Source: Micromonospora ferruginea (lineage in GTDB: Bacteria; Actinomycetota; Actinomycetes; Mycobacteriales; Micromonosporaceae). Taken from it: 64,000 nucleotides of DNA. This document shows, one piece after another, positions 41,283 through 49,676 of this stretch (position 1 is the first letter of the stretch; each line of letters begins with the position of its first letter). The notes under the pieces were generated by a model. The model saw only the letters and a list, made by a program, of their open reading frames with translations, searched no databases and was not told the DNA's origin. The stretch is from contig NZ_CP059322.2 in NCBI RefSeq assembly GCF_013694245.2, positions 678,001 to 742,000 on the forward strand. The letters run 5' to 3'. The position numbers and the translations under genes were made by a program.

Positions 41283-43559
41283 GTGCATCCCACCACCTCC
41301 CGCCGTCGGGCGGCGCTGCTCGCCGCGGCCTCGGCGGCCACCCTGGCGGCCGGTGCGCTCACCGCCGTGACCGCCCAGGCGGCGGCCGTCGCCTGCCGGG
41401 TCGACTACCGGATCACCAACCAGTGGGGCGGCGGCTTCGGCGCCGACGTCACCGTGACCAACCTCGGCGACCCGGTGAACGGGTGGACGCTCGGCTGGAG
41501 CTTCACCGCCGGCCAGCAGGTGTCCCAGGCCTGGAACGCCACGGTCACCCAGTCCGGCGCCCAGGTCACCGCCCGCGACGCCGGCTACAACGCGGCTCTC
41601 GGCACCGGCGGCACCGCCAACTTCGGCTTCAACGGCTCGTGGAACGACTCCGCCAACCCGGTGCCCACCGCGTTCACGCTCAACGGCACCACCTGCACCG
41701 GTGCGACGCCGACGTCGACGCCGTCGACCTCCGGCCCCACCACGCCCCCGCCGACCTCCGGCCCCACCACACCGCCGCCGACCACGCCCCCGCCGACCAC
41801 GCCGCCGGCCGGCGCCAAGCAGATGGAGAAGCTCGACCGGGGGCTGGTCAGCGTCCGCTCCGGCAGCGGGAACCTGGTCTCCTGGCGACTGCTCGGCACC
41901 GAGACCTCCGGTGTCTCGTTCAACCTCTACCGGGGCTCCACCAAGGTCAACGCGAGCCCGATCACCGGCGCCACCACGTACCTCGACGGCGGCGCGGCCG
42001 CCGGGTCCGCGTACACCGTGCGGGCCGTGGTGAACGGCGCCGAACAGGCGGCGTCCGCCCCGGCGTTGCAGTTCGCCAACGGCTACCTGGACGTGCCGAT
42101 CCAGGCCCCGCCGGGCGGCACCACGCCGAGCGGCGAGGCCTACAGCTACGCCGCCAACGACGCGAGCGTCGGCGACCTCGACGGCGACGGCCGCTACGAG
42201 TTCGTGCTCAAGTGGGACCCGTCCAACAGCAAGGACAACTCCCAGTCCGGCTACACCGGCAACGTCTACGTCGACGCCTACACCCTCACCGGGGCCCGGC
42301 TGTGGCGGATCGACCTGGGCCGCAACATCCGCGCCGGGGCCCACTACACCCAGTTCCAGGTGTACGACTACGACGGCGACGGCGACGCCGAGGTGGCCAT
42401 GAAGACCGCCGACGGCACCCGCTCCGGCACCGGCCAGGTGATCGGCTCCTCGTCCGCCGACCACCGCAACTCCAGCGGCTACGTGCTCGCCGGCCCCGAG
42501 TACCTGACCATGTTCGACGGTCGCACCGGCGCGGCCCTGTCCACCGTCGACTACGACCCGCCACGCGGCACCGTCTCGTCCTGGGGCGACTCGTACGGCA
42601 ACCGGGTCGACCGGTTCCTCGCCGGCACCGCCTACCTGGACGGGCAGCGGCCCTCGCTGATCATGGCGCGCGGCTACTACACCCGGGCCGTGATCGCCGC
42701 CTGGGACTTCCGCGACGGCACGCTGCGCAAGCGGTGGACGTTCGACTCCAACGCCTCCGGCAACGGCGCCGCCGCCGGCCAGGGCAACCACCAGCTCTCC
42801 GTCGCCGACGTGGACAACGACGGTCGCCAGGAGATCGTCTACGGGGCCGCCACCATCGACGACAACGGCCGGCTGCTCTACTCCACCGGCAACGGGCACG
42901 GCGACGCGCTGCACGTCGGTGACCTCGACCCGGCCCGCGCCGGCCTGGAGGTCTTCAAGGTCGACGAGGACTCCAGCAAGCCCAGCTCCTGGATGTCCGA
43001 CGCGCGCACCGGGCAGATCCTCTGGCAGACCGCCCCGAACGGCGACAACGGCCGCGGCGTCTCCGACGACGTCTGGGCCGGCAGCCCCGGCGCGGAGTCC
43101 TGGTCGTCGGCGGTCGACGGCCTGCTCAACACGCGCGGGCAGAACGTCGGCCGCAAGCCGTCCTCGGCGAACTTCCTGATCTGGTGGGACGGCGACCCGG
43201 TCCGTGAGCTGCTCGACGGCACGAAGATCGACAAGTACGGCACCGGCGGCGAGACCCGGCTGCTCACCGGCAGCAACGTCGCGTCCAACAACAGCACCAA
43301 GAGCACCCCGGCGCTCTCCGGCGACATCCTCGGCGACTGGCGCGAGGAGGTGGTCTGGCGTACCGCCGACAGCAGCGCGCTACGGATCTACAGCACGCCC
43401 GTCACCACGAGCCTGCGCCTGCCGACGCTGATGCACGACCCGCAGTATCGGGTCGCGGTCGCCTGGCAGAACACCGCCTACAACCAGCCGCCGCACCCCG
43501 GATTCCACCTGGGCGACGGCATGGCCGCACCGGCCGCGCCGAACATCTACCTGCGCTAG
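41283..43559 (+). CDS. Secreted CBM2-PL11 rhamnogalacturonan lyase
   Basis: 758 residues. A Sec signal (SRRRAALLAAASAATLAAGA then AQAAA) is followed by a CBM2 cellulose-binding domain (about 35-140; YRITNQWGGGFGADVTVTN, WNATVTQSGAQV, NFGFNGSWN, with the terminal Cys pair). A Thr/Pro-rich linker (about 143-178) leads into the family 11 polysaccharide lyase (about 180-758), an eight-bladed propeller with calcium-type sites such as DLDGDGRYEF, DYDGDGDAEV and DVDNDGRQE. It cleaves rhamnogalacturonan I in pectin outside the cell. It starts at a GTG and stands alone downstream of the inserted IS, which separates it from upstream sequences. Confidence 0.93.
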   Translation: MHPTTSRRRAALLAAASAATLAAGALTAVTAQAAAVACRVDYRITNQWGGGFGADVTVTNLGDPVNGWTLGWSFTAGQQVSQAWNATVTQSGAQVTARDAGYNAALGTGGTANFGFNGSWNDSANPVPTAFTLNGTTCTGATPTSTPSTSGPTTPPPTSGPTTPPPTTPPPTTPPAGAKQMEKLDRGLVSVRSGSGNLVSWRLLGTETSGVSFNLYRGSTKVNASPITGATTYLDGGAAAGSAYTVRAVVNGAEQAASAPALQFANGYLDVPIQAPPGGTTPSGEAYSYAANDASVGDLDGDGRYEFVLKWDPSNSKDNSQSGYTGNVYVDAYTLTGARLWRIDLGRNIRAGAHYTQFQVYDYDGDGDAEVAMKTADGTRSGTGQVIGSSSADHRNSSGYVLAGPEYLTMFDGRTGAALSTVDYDPPRGTVSSWGDSYGNRVDRFLAGTAYLDGQRPSLIMARGYYTRAVIAAWDFRDGTLRKRWTFDSNASGNGAAAGQGNHQLSVADVDNDGRQEIVYGAATIDDNGRLLYSTGNGHGDALHVGDLDPARAGLEVFKVDEDSSKPSSWMSDARTGQILWQTAPNGDNGRGVSDDVWAGSPGAESWSSAVDGLLNTRGQNVGRKPSSANFLIWWDGDPVRELLDGTKIDKYGTGGETRLLTGSNVASNNSTKSTPALSGDILGDWREEVVWRTADSSALRIYSTPVTTSLRLPTLMHDPQYRVAVAWQNTAYNQPPHPGFHLGDGMAAPAAPNIYLR

Positions 43560-43567
43560 AGACGCAG

Positions 43568-43614
43568 GCACCGGGTCGCCGGCCGCGGAATCCGCTCCGC
43601 CGGCGACCCGGTGC
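43568..43614. terminator. Strong hairpin terminator after the PL11 gene
   Basis: A perfect 16-bp stem (GCACCGGGTCGCCGGC at 43568-43583 and its complement at 43599-43614) with a 15-nt loop begins 9 bp after the stop codon. A second small inverted repeat (GCATTCCCG/CGGGAATGC, 43626-43655) follows and may serve the convergent gene. Confidence 0.8.
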
Positions 43615-43726
43615 ACCACACCGCAGCATTCCCGACCCGTCCCGACCGGGAATGCCGTACCACCACCGGGGACAAAGTTATGCGTCCCACGCGACGCTGC
43701 GGTGACGTGGCTATGAAGAGCGTGTT

Positions 43727-44737
43727 TCAGCCTTCCCGGCGCAGGCCCCCGGCCACCTTCCCGGCGATCAGCTCGAACGAGCGAACCCGGTCGGCCACGT
43801 CGTAGACCATCGTGGTCAGCATCAGCTCGTCCGCGCCGGTGCGCTCCACCAGCGCGCCGAGCTGCCGGGCCACCGTCTCCGGCGAACCCGTCGCCTGGCC
43901 GTCGCGGCGCTGGGCCACGAACTCCCGCTCCAGCTCCGAGTACGGGTAGGCCGCCGCCTCCTCCGGCGTCACCAGCGGCTCCGGCCGCCCCGACCGCAGC
44001 TTCAGGAACGACAACCCGGCCGGCCCGGCCAACCACTGCGCCCGTTCGTCGGTCTCCGCGCACACCGCGTTGACCGCCACCATCGCGTACGGCCGGTCCA
44101 GCCACTGCGACGGCCGGAAGTGCTGCCGGTAGAGCTGCAACGCCGGCACCGTGTTCTGCGCGCTGAAGTGGTGCGCGAACGAGAACGGCAATCCGAGCAG
44201 GCCGGCGAGCTGGGCGCTGAACCCGCTCGACCCGAGCAGCCACACCTGCGGCGACTGCCCCCGCCCCGGCGTCGCGGTGATCGGGCCCGGCTCGGCGCCG
44301 CTGAAGTAGTTCATCAGGTCGGCCAGCTCGCGCGGGAAGTGCTCGGCGGAGAGCCCCTCCATGGTCCGGCGCAACGCCAGCGCGGTCACCTGGTCGGTGC
44401 CGGGCGCCCGCCCGATGCCCAGGTCGATCCGGCCCGGGTGCAGCGCTTCGAGGGTGCCGAACTGCTCCGCCACCACCAGCGGCGCGTGGTTGGGCAGCAT
44501 CACCCCGCCCGAGCCCAGCCGGATCGTGCTGGTGTTGGCCGCGAGGTGCGCGAGCAGCACCGCCGGCGCCGAACTGGCGATCGCCGGCATGTTGTGGTGC
44601 TCGGCCACCCAGAACCGGCGGAAACCCAGCTCCTCGGTGCGCCGGGCCAGCTCGGTGGTGTGCCGCAGCGCCTCGCCGGCACCGCCGGTCGCGGCCACCG
44701 GGGCAAGGTCAAGGACAGACATCGGTACGTCGATCAC
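43727..44737 (-). CDS. LLM-class flavin-dependent oxidoreductase (luciferase-like)
   Basis: About 336 residues of bacterial luciferase-like fold. It starts VPMSVLDLAPVATGG-like and continues with RTEELGFRRFWVAEHHNMP, IRLGSGGVMLPNHAPLVVAEQF and HPGRIDLGIGRAPG, which are hallmarks of the LLM subgroup (YhbW-like). These enzymes use reduced FMN or F420 to oxidise varied substrates; the specific one is unknown. The GTG at 44737 gives the usual N-terminus for the subgroup. It is convergent with the PL11 gene and follows the Lrp gene on the same strand. Confidence 0.88.
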   Translation of the reverse strand: MIDVPMSVLDLAPVAATGGAGEALRHTTELARRTEELGFRRFWVAEHHNMPAIASSAPAVLLAHLAANTSTIRLGSGGVMLPNHAPLVVAEQFGTLEALHPGRIDLGIGRAPGTDQVTALALRRTMEGLSAEHFPRELADLMNYFSGAEPGPITATPGRGQSPQVWLLGSSGFSAQLAGLLGLPFSFAHHFSAQNTVPALQLYRQHFRPSQWLDRPYAMVAVNAVCAETDERAQWLAGPAGLSFLKLRSGRPEPLVTPEEAAAYPYSELEREFVAQRRDGQATGSPETVARQLGALVERTGADELMLTTMVYDVADRVRSFELIAGKVAGGLRREG

Positions 44738-44783
44738 GCCAGGGTGCAACCGGCCACGTGCCGGAATTGTTCCGTGGCGTGGG

Positions 44784-45263
44784 TCAGCCCATACCCCGGG
44801 CCTGCTCGAAGATCAGGCTGGTCTGGGTGTGCTGGACCGCCGGATCCACCGCCAGGTGGTCGAGCACGAAGTCCCGCAGCGCGTCCCCGGACGCCGCCCG
44901 CACGTGCAGCACGTAGTCCTCCGCGCCGGCCACGTGGAACACCGACACCACCCCCGGCAGCCGCACCGACCGGGCCCGGAAGGCGTCCACCGCGGCCCGC
45001 TCGTGCGCGGTCAACCGCACCGACACCAGCGCCTGCAACGGCAGCCCCACCGCCGCCGGGTCGACGTCGGCGTGGAACCCGCGGATCGCCCCGCACTCGC
45101 GCAGCGCCCGGGTACGCGTCAGACACGTCGACGGGGCCACGCCGACCCGCTCCGCGAGCGCGTTGTTGGGCACCCGCCCGTCGGCGGTCAGCTCGGTGAG
45201 GATCGCGCGGTCGACGTCGTCCAGGCCGGAGAACGGCCGCACATCATTCGGGGCGAGAGGCAT
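44784..45263 (-). CDS. Lrp/AsnC-family transcriptional regulator
   Basis: 159 residues. An AsnC-type helix-turn-helix (DDVDRAILTELTADGRVPNN, ALAERVGVAPSTCLTRTRAL) is followed by the RAM ligand-binding ferredoxin-like domain (LQALVSVRLTAHERAAVDAF, VFHVAGAEDYVLHVRA). The ATG at 45263 has GAAGGA upstream. It is divergent from a PLP-dependent sulfur-amino-acid enzyme, so it probably controls that gene in response to an amino acid; this follows the usual divergent Lrp arrangement. Confidence 0.92.
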   Translation of the reverse strand: MPLAPNDVRPFSGLDDVDRAILTELTADGRVPNNALAERVGVAPSTCLTRTRALRECGAIRGFHADVDPAAVGLPLQALVSVRLTAHERAAVDAFRARSVRLPGVVSVFHVAGAEDYVLHVRAASGDALRDFVLDHLAVDPAVQHTQTSLIFEQARGMG

Positions 45264-45279
45264 CCCACCATCCTTCACC

Positions 45280-45318
45280 GAAGATGCATCGCACGGAAGC
45301 GAGATCATCAGAATCTTC
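45280..45318. promoter_or_regulatory. Candidate Lrp operator
   Basis: GAAGAT (45280-45285) and ATCTTC (45313-45318) form an inverted repeat with centres 33 bp apart, about three helical turns. They lie in the 102-bp gap between the divergent Lrp and PLP-enzyme genes. This is a plausible site for an Lrp dimer or multimer; no promoter elements stand out. Confidence 0.4.
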
Positions 45319-45365
45319 TTCGACAGTATTGCCCCAGGGTGCCGTCATGTTCGACGCTTCCGGGT

Positions 45366-46523
45366 ATGACCGCCGTGGACACCGCAGCCGTGCACGCCGG
45401 GCGTGACGACCTCGCCGGCCTCGGCGTCCACGTCCCGCCCATCGACCTCTCCACCACCAACCCGCTGCCCTCGGTGGCCGACGGCGGCGACGCCTACGAG
45501 ACCCTCGCCACCGGTAACCCGCTCCCGGCCGGCGGCAGCGCCGTCTACCAGCGGCTCTGGAACCCCACCGTGGCCCGCTTCGAGACCGCCCTCGCCCAGC
45601 TCGAAGGCACCGCCGAGTCGGTCGCGTTCGCCAGCGGCATGGCCGCGTTCACCGCCACCCTGCTCGCCGCCACCCGCGAGGGCAAGCGCCACGTCGTCGC
45701 CGTCCGCCCGCTCTACGGCGGCACCGACCACGTCCTCGCCACCGGCCTGCTCGGCACCGAGGTCACCTGGGCCCGCGCCGACGACGTCGCCGCCGCGATC
45801 CGCCCCGACACCGCCCTGGTCGTCGTCGAGACCCCGGCCAACCCCACCCTCGACCTGGTCGACATCGCCGCGCTCGCCACCGCCGCCGGTGACGTCCCGC
45901 TGCTCGTCGACAACACCGTCGCCACCCCGGTGCTCCAGCAGCCCGCCCGGCACGGCGCCGCGCTCGTCCTGCACAGCGCCACCAAGAGCATCGGCGGCCA
46001 CGGCGACGTCCTCGCCGGCGTCGTCGCCTGCGCGCCCGACTGGGCCGCCCGGCTGCGCCAGGTCCGCGCCGTCACCGGCGCCGTCCTGCACCCGCTCGGC
46101 GCCTACCTGCTGCACCGCGGCCTGCAGACCCTGCCGCTGCGGGTCCGCGCCCAACAGGCCGGCGCGGAGAAGCTCGCCGCCTGGCTCGCCGGCCACCCGG
46201 CCGTCGAACGGGTCCACCACCCGTCCCGGCACGACCCTGCCGGCCTGGTCGGCCGCCAGATGTCCGGCGGCGGCAGCCTGCTCGCCTTCGAGGTACGCGG
46301 CGGCGCGCCCGCCGCGGCCACGGTCGCCGGCGCCTGCGAGCTGATCACCCACGCGGTCTCGCTCGGCGGCGTCGACACGCTGATCCAGCACCCGGCCTCG
46401 CTGACCCACCGGCCGGTGGAGGGCGACGCCAAGCCGTGCGGCGGGCTGCTGCGGGTGTCCGTCGGCCTGGAGGACCCGGAGGACCTGCGCGCCGACCTGG
46501 CCCGGGCGCTCGCGGCGGTCTGA
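45366..46523 (+). CDS. Cys/Met-metabolism PLP enzyme (trans-sulfuration type)
   Basis: 385 residues of the cystathionine gamma-synthase/gamma-lyase/methionine gamma-lyase family. Visible motifs are the substrate loop VYQRLWNPTVARFETALAQL, FASGMAAFTATLLA, VVETPANPTLDLVDI, DNTVATPVLQQP and the PLP Lys in LHSATKSIGGHGD, plus the C-terminal SLGGVDTLIQHPAS. It acts in the cytoplasm on sulfur amino acids by gamma- or beta-elimination or replacement. The active-site Tyr of YQRLWNPT is conserved. The divergent Lrp regulator suggests amino-acid-dependent control, consistent with a catabolic gamma-lyase. Confidence 0.87.
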   Translation: MTAVDTAAVHAGRDDLAGLGVHVPPIDLSTTNPLPSVADGGDAYETLATGNPLPAGGSAVYQRLWNPTVARFETALAQLEGTAESVAFASGMAAFTATLLAATREGKRHVVAVRPLYGGTDHVLATGLLGTEVTWARADDVAAAIRPDTALVVVETPANPTLDLVDIAALATAAGDVPLLVDNTVATPVLQQPARHGAALVLHSATKSIGGHGDVLAGVVACAPDWAARLRQVRAVTGAVLHPLGAYLLHRGLQTLPLRVRAQQAGAEKLAAWLAGHPAVERVHHPSRHDPAGLVGRQMSGGGSLLAFEVRGGAPAAATVAGACELITHAVSLGGVDTLIQHPASLTHRPVEGDAKPCGGLLRVSVGLEDPEDLRADLARALAAV

Positions 46524-46597
46524 CGCGCGCGCCGGTCAGGCGTCGGCGTCCGTCGGACCGGTCGCCGCCGGCGTCATGCCCACAGCACGCCGTCCGG

Positions 46598-47347
46598 TCA
46601 GGACTTCGGGCCGACGTGCCGGTCCAGCGCGGCGACCGCCTCCCGGCGGGCGACCGACAGCGAGTTGCGGCGGTTCATCCGCCAGGCGATGCCGAGCAGG
46701 TCGAGCGCCCACTGGCAGAGGCCCATGATGTCGGTGGACTCGTTGACGAACATGTAGCGCGGGTAGACGTAGCGCTTGCCGCGAACCGTGACCTGGTTGG
46801 CGAAACGGCAGCCGTCGGAGTGGAACAGGCCACGCAGGAAGTCGCCCGGGTGTGCCTCGACGATGGTGCGCTGCCAGTCGGCCAGGACGATCCGGCGTTC
46901 GTGCTTCCTGCCAGGGCCGTGCTGCGGTAACAGGCACGGCCAGTGCTTGCCGTAGCTCTGCACACTGACACAGCCCAACTTCTGGACGCGCTGCACCTTC
47001 TCGGCAAGCACCGTTCGCATGGCGTCGTCGCACGCCTCGATCAGGCCCGGCCAGGCGTCGGCGCAGGCGATCCGGAGCACCGGCACCCGGGCGCTGGTGA
47101 CGAGATGCCCGTCGCCGAGATAGAGGCCGAGGAGGTAGGCGTAGGCCGAGGGATCTGTCGGACCGCGGGCATCCTCGCGGCAGCGGAAACACCGCAGCGC
47201 GGTGCCCTGCTGCTTCGGCTCCGGTCGATCCTTGCACCAGTGGCGGACCGTCGGATAGGCGAGCCCCACGGTCCGCGCCACCTCGGCGACGGTCGCGCCG
47301 CCGAGGTAGAGACGTCGCGCCCGAGCGCGTATTTCGGGAGGATGCAC
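46598..47347 (-). CDS. HTH and LAGLIDADG-type protein next to tRNA
   Basis: About 249 residues. The N-terminal helix-turn-helix (RARRLYLGGATVAEVARTVG, LAYPTVRHWCKD) is followed by a CxxC pair (RCFRCRED). Two motifs resemble the LAGLIDADG homing-endonuclease helices: YLLGLYLGDGHL near residue 75 and FLRGLFHSDGCR near residue 170, with the acidic residue kept in both. The open frame runs into the tRNA; I set the start at the GTG at 47347, which spares the tRNA. Proteins of this kind are usually annotated as hypothetical or transcriptional regulators in actinomycetes. Whether it cuts DNA or only binds it is unknown. Confidence 0.72.
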   Translation of the reverse strand: MHPPEIRARARRLYLGGATVAEVARTVGLAYPTVRHWCKDRPEPKQQGTALRCFRCREDARGPTDPSAYAYLLGLYLGDGHLVTSARVPVLRIACADAWPGLIEACDDAMRTVLAEKVQRVQKLGCVSVQSYGKHWPCLLPQHGPGRKHERRIVLADWQRTIVEAHPGDFLRGLFHSDGCRFANQVTVRGKRYVYPRYMFVNESTDIMGLCQWALDLLGIAWRMNRRNSLSVARREAVAALDRHVGPKS

Positions 47348-47382
47348 AGGCCTATGGTCGAACGCCTGTATGACATTTCTGG

Positions 47383-47457
47383 TGCCCTCGGTGGGATTCG
47401 AACCCACACTGTATGGAGTTTGAATCCATTGCCTGCTGCCAGTTGGGCTACGAGGGC
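47383..47457 (-). tRNA. tRNA with CAA anticodon (tRNA-Leu by anticodon), short variable arm
   Basis: Read on the minus strand it starts GCCCTCGTAGCCCAACTGG and ends with CGAGGGC plus discriminator A. The acceptor stem is perfect over 7 bp. The D stem has 3 bp, the anticodon stem is ATGGA/TCCAT with loop TTCAAAC (anticodon CAA), and the T arm is GTGGG-TTCGAAT-CCCAC. The CCA end is not encoded. The variable region is only about 5 nt, whereas leucine tRNAs are normally class II with a long variable arm, so the identity is uncertain. A LAGLIDADG-type gene follows immediately on the same strand. Confidence 0.85.
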
Positions 47458-47551
47458 GTTCCGTGATTCGGCCTCGACAGCCTACCCGCTAGGCTGAGGG
47501 CGGCGACACCCGGCACGGCGGGTGCCGGGTTCGAACTGGTGGGAGTGGCTC

Positions 47552-48175
47552 GTGGGCGAGATGCAGACGGATGCCGAGCGCAAGCGCGTTCTGATCGCCG
47601 AGGACGAGGCGCTGATCCGGCTGGACCTGGCCGAGATGCTGGTCGAGGAGGGCTACGAGGTGGTCGGCGAGGCCGGCGACGGCGAGACCGCCGTCAAGCT
47701 CGCCGAGGAGCTCAAGCCGGATCTGGTCATCCTCGACATCAAGATGCCGATCATGGACGGGCTGGCCGCCGCCGAGCGGATCGCCGGCGCGCGCATCGCC
47801 CCCGTGATCATCCTGACCGCGTTCAGCCAGCGTGACCTGGTGGAGCGGGCCCGGGCGGCCGGCGCGATGGCCTACCTGGTGAAGCCGTTCCAGAAGAGCG
47901 ACCTGGTGCCGGCGGTGGAGATCGCGCTGTCCCGCTACTCGGAGATCTCCGCGCTGGAGGCCGAGGTCGCCGGCCTGACCGACCGGCTGGAGATCCGCAA
48001 GACCGTGGAGCGGGCCAAGGGCGCGCTGATGACCACCTATGGGATGACCGAGCCGCAGGCCTTCAAGTGGATCCAGCGCACCGCGATGGACCACCGGATG
48101 ACCATGAAGGAGGTCGCCGAGCGGATCCTCGCCGAGACCGCCGGCGGCGAGGTGGCGCAGCAGCCCGCCTCCTGA
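47552..48175 (+). CDS. pdtaR: ANTAR-domain response regulator (PdtaR type)
   Basis: 207 residues. The receiver domain (about 10-125) has RVLIAEDEALIRLDL, the phospho-acceptor Asp in LVILDIKMPIMDG and the conserved Lys in AYLVKPFQKSDL. The C-terminal ANTAR domain (about 140-200; IRKTVERAKGALMTTYGMTE, AFKWIQRTAMDHRMTMKEVA) binds RNA hairpins and prevents transcription termination. It is the actinobacterial PdtaR family, which works with the histidine kinase PdtaS, not encoded nearby. The GTG at 47552 has GGGAG upstream; TAGGCT at 47490 is a likely -10. Confidence 0.93.
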   Translation: MGEMQTDAERKRVLIAEDEALIRLDLAEMLVEEGYEVVGEAGDGETAVKLAEELKPDLVILDIKMPIMDGLAAAERIAGARIAPVIILTAFSQRDLVERARAAGAMAYLVKPFQKSDLVPAVEIALSRYSEISALEAEVAGLTDRLEIRKTVERAKGALMTTYGMTEPQAFKWIQRTAMDHRMTMKEVAERILAETAGGEVAQQPAS

Positions 48176-48232
48176 CCCGCCGGGCGCGGTTCGCCGCTCG
48201 CGCGGAGGCGGCCGATCGATAGGATCGGATCC

Positions 48233-49417
48233 ATGCCTCTTCCGCGCCTGAGGTCGGTGGTCGTCGTGGTGGCCGGTGTCGCGGTGCTGCTCGCCGCGTG
48301 CCGGTCGGCGCCGGAGGAGCCGGCCGCGCCGGCGCCGGTGCGCCCGGCCTGGCGGGCGGTCGAGCTGCCCGTGCCGGCGGGGCCCGCGGGTCGCCTCCTG
48401 CTGCGCGACGCGGCGCGCTGCGCCGACCGGTGGTACGCCGTCGGCGGCCTGGTCGACCCGGCGGGGGAGACCCGTCCGGCGGCCTGGACCAGCTCGGACG
48501 GCACGACCTGGTCGGCGTTGCCGGTGCGCGCGCAGACGTTCTACGGCCGGCAGCACGTGCTCTACGCGGTGGCGTGCCGCGACGGCGGGATGGCGGCGCT
48601 CGGGGCGAAGAACGGCGGCGTGCACGGCAATCCGCGTACCGGCTCGTGGGTGTGGCGTCCGGGCGGGCCGTTGCGGGAGGTGCCGGCGGCGTTCGAGCTG
48701 TTCGGCGGGCCGCGCGCGGTGAGCGCGTCGCGGTTGGCGGCGGGGCCGGGCGGCTGGTTGATCGCCGGGGCGCGCACGGACGGCGCGGCGGTGTGGACGT
48801 CGCCGGACGCCGGCGGGTTCGAGGTGCGCGAGGGGGTCGCGGAGCTGGCCGGGGACGGTCGGGGCCGGACCGCGGCGTACGACGCGGCACCGCTGGGGTC
48901 GGGTTGGCTGGTGGTGGGGTCGTTGCTGCCGGCGGGCGGCACGGCGTTGACGCCGTTGGCCTGGTCGTCGGCGGACGGCCGGTCGTGGCGGCGGGCGGCG
49001 CTGCCGGCGGACGGTGGCGGGGCGGCGGAGCGGGTGGTACTGCGTGACGGCGCGCCGACGGCGGTCGGTCCGGTCCGGGACGGCTTCGCGGTGTGGCAGG
49101 CGCCGGCCGACCGGCCGGACGGGTGGCGGCGGGTCGGCGGGTTCGGCGCGGACGGGCCGGGGGTGTCGTCGGTGACGGGCCTGGTCGGGGTCGGCGGGCG
49201 GCTGGTCGCGGTGACCGGGGACGGCGCGGATCGCCGATTGTGGATATCGGGTGACGGCGGCGTGTCGTGGCGTCCGGTGATCGTGCCGACGCCGGTGCCG
49301 GCGAGTGGTGACGCGGCCTTGGCGGTGGCTGCCGGCGATGCCGGGTTGGTGGTGGTCGCGGATGACGGCAAGACCTCCCGTGCCTGGTGGGCGGCGTTGC
49401 CGGCCGTCGATGAGTAG
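48233..49417 (+). CDS. Putative lipoprotein with propeller-like repeats
   Basis: 394 residues. A lipoprotein signal peptide ends in a lipobox (VVVVVAGVAVLLAACRS), so the mature protein is lipid-anchored outside the membrane. The body has repeated short W/G-rich blocks (WTSSDGTTWSALPV, VWTSPDAGGFEV, AWSSADGRSWRRA, LWISGDGGVSWRPV) that resemble BNR/Asp-box blades of a beta-propeller. I see no catalytic residues of sialidases. TAGGAT lies 7 nt before the ATG with no ribosome site, pointing to a leaderless transcript. The function is unknown; ligand binding at the cell surface is a guess. Confidence 0.78.
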   Translation: MPLPRLRSVVVVVAGVAVLLAACRSAPEEPAAPAPVRPAWRAVELPVPAGPAGRLLLRDAARCADRWYAVGGLVDPAGETRPAAWTSSDGTTWSALPVRAQTFYGRQHVLYAVACRDGGMAALGAKNGGVHGNPRTGSWVWRPGGPLREVPAAFELFGGPRAVSASRLAAGPGGWLIAGARTDGAAVWTSPDAGGFEVREGVAELAGDGRGRTAAYDAAPLGSGWLVVGSLLPAGGTALTPLAWSSADGRSWRRAALPADGGGAAERVVLRDGAPTAVGPVRDGFAVWQAPADRPDGWRRVGGFGADGPGVSSVTGLVGVGGRLVAVTGDGADRRLWISGDGGVSWRPVIVPTPVPASGDAALAVAAGDAGLVVVADDGKTSRAWWAALPAVDE

Positions 49418-49676
49418 CGGGTGCCGGCGCGTTGACCCGTTACCGATGAAACCTCGGTGAAAGCCTTTCGCCGCCTTCGGTTCTTACGGGAAGCGTCGGT
49501 AATCCGCCACGGCGTGTAACGGTTCGGTCAACCCCGCTTTCCGGGTCTTACGTCACCGCTGGCCGGTGGGATAACGTCCCGGCCCAGACCGGCGACGACG
49601 GTCTGGTTCGTCCGCCCCCCGCAAGGGCCAATCAGCAGCGGGTGGTTCGGACCATGGACGGAGGAGGGTTCGGGCC

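Noticed and set aside
49418..49676. Operator upstream of livK (GTTGACC near 49431 and GGTCAAC near 49528)
   Set aside because: The two halves are nearly 100 bp apart with poor extension, so the inverted repeat may be accidental; the gap otherwise shows nothing certain.
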